Below are positions 5,400-5,578 of a stretch of DNA of 5,578 nt, one piece after another. Location of the stretch: the NCBI GenBank assembly GCA_020849935.1, contig JADZFJ010000073.1, forward strand, positions 1 through 5,578, written 5' to 3'. The notes below the pieces were generated by a model, which had not been told where the DNA came from, made no database searches, and saw nothing but the letters and a program-made list of their open reading frames with translations. The translations under genes were made by a program, and so were the position numbers. Position 1 is the first letter of the stretch. Each line of letters begins with the position of its first letter. The stretch is from Crocinitomix sp. GTDB lineage: Bacteria > Bacteroidota > Bacteroidia > Flavobacteriales_D > Crocinitomicaceae.

Positions 5400-5578
5400 T
5401 TAAAACGAAGGTGCCGAAATGGTCCTAAATTTTTTCACTTGAATTACCTGATCTTTTGGATACTTGAGGGTAAATGAAATTTTATAGGTCTTGGTTTCGC
5501 CAGGATTTAACACAACAATCCACGATAATTTTCCAGTAACATCATTGTATTCGGCAGCCGAAGTTTCTTCGATGGTGA
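5400..5578 (-). CDS. C-terminal fragment of a probable DUF4139-family protein (gene cut by window edge)
   Basis: On the minus strand an open frame runs in from the right edge and ends at TAA (5400-5402), giving the last 58 residues of a larger protein. It reads TIEETSAAEYNDVTGKLSW, then VVLNPGETKTYKISFTLKYP, then KDQVIQVKKF, and ends in APSF. The pattern YNxxTGKLxW, LxPGETK, FxLKYPKD is the C-terminal beta-strand signature of the DUF4139 domain, often annotated as mucoidy inhibitor MuiA family proteins, usually exported proteins of 500-600 residues. The role of that family is not established. The gene is convergent with the helix-turn-helix gene, with 12 bp between the two stop codons and no clear terminator hairpin. 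The start and N terminus lie outside the window. The assignment rests on a short fragment. Confidence 0.75.
   Translation of the reverse strand, partial: TIEETSAAEYNDVTGKLSWIVVLNPGETKTYKISFTLKYPKDQVIQVKKFRTISAPSF

Noticed and set aside
5388..5412. Possible bidirectional terminator between the convergent HTH and DUF4139 genes, with ACCTT/AAGGT and CGTT/AACG arms.
   Set aside because: The stems are only 4-5 bp, the arms are far apart or AT-rich, and there is no proper T run on either strand.

Overview
This window looks like chromosomal DNA from a member of the Bacteroidota, most likely a Flavobacteriales or Crocinitomicaceae-like organism. The evidence is AT-rich DNA, starts without a clear Shine-Dalgarno sequence, upstream boxes matching the Bacteroidota -7 element (TAnnTTTG), and the gene families present. 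The genus is not determined. I saw no rRNA, tRNA, CRISPR array, transposase or phage gene.

Layout from left to right. Bases 1-174 hold no convincing gene. Their first 55 bases are an exact copy of the 3' end of the zinc peptidase gene further right (1820-1874), after which the two copies diverge completely. Next come three minus-strand genes: an exported tetratricopeptide-repeat protein (175-1620), a YugP-type membrane zinc metallopeptidase (1816-2529) and a Bax inhibitor-1/YccA-family membrane protein (2557-3276). The Bax inhibitor-1 and peptidase genes are 27 bp apart and probably form one operon that ends at a hairpin terminator (1767-1797). The TPR gene then has its own probable promoter, just beyond that terminator.

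A 119-bp divergent intergenic region (3277-3395) carries mirrored TAATTTTG boxes on the two strands and an 8+2+8 inverted repeat. To its right, on the plus strand, lie an ADP-L-glycero-D-manno-heptose-6-epimerase gene (hldD/rfaD, 3396-4361) and, 9 bp later, a 338-residue protein with an XRE-like helix-turn-helix at its N terminus and an unrecognised C-terminal region (4371-5387). A convergent, truncated gene encoding the C terminus of a probable DUF4139-family protein enters from the right edge (5400-5578).

Functionally, the left operon looks like membrane-protein homeostasis (a BI-1 channel or protease-modulator family plus an integral-membrane metallopeptidase). The right operon joins LPS inner-core heptose precursor synthesis to a possible regulator. 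Most of the window is ordinary core genome. The points most worth checking are the 55-bp repeat at the left edge, which may be an assembly artefact; the altered nucleotide-binding glycine motif in the epimerase; the loss of both expected aspartates in the BI-1 protein; and the unassigned C-terminal region of the helix-turn-helix protein.
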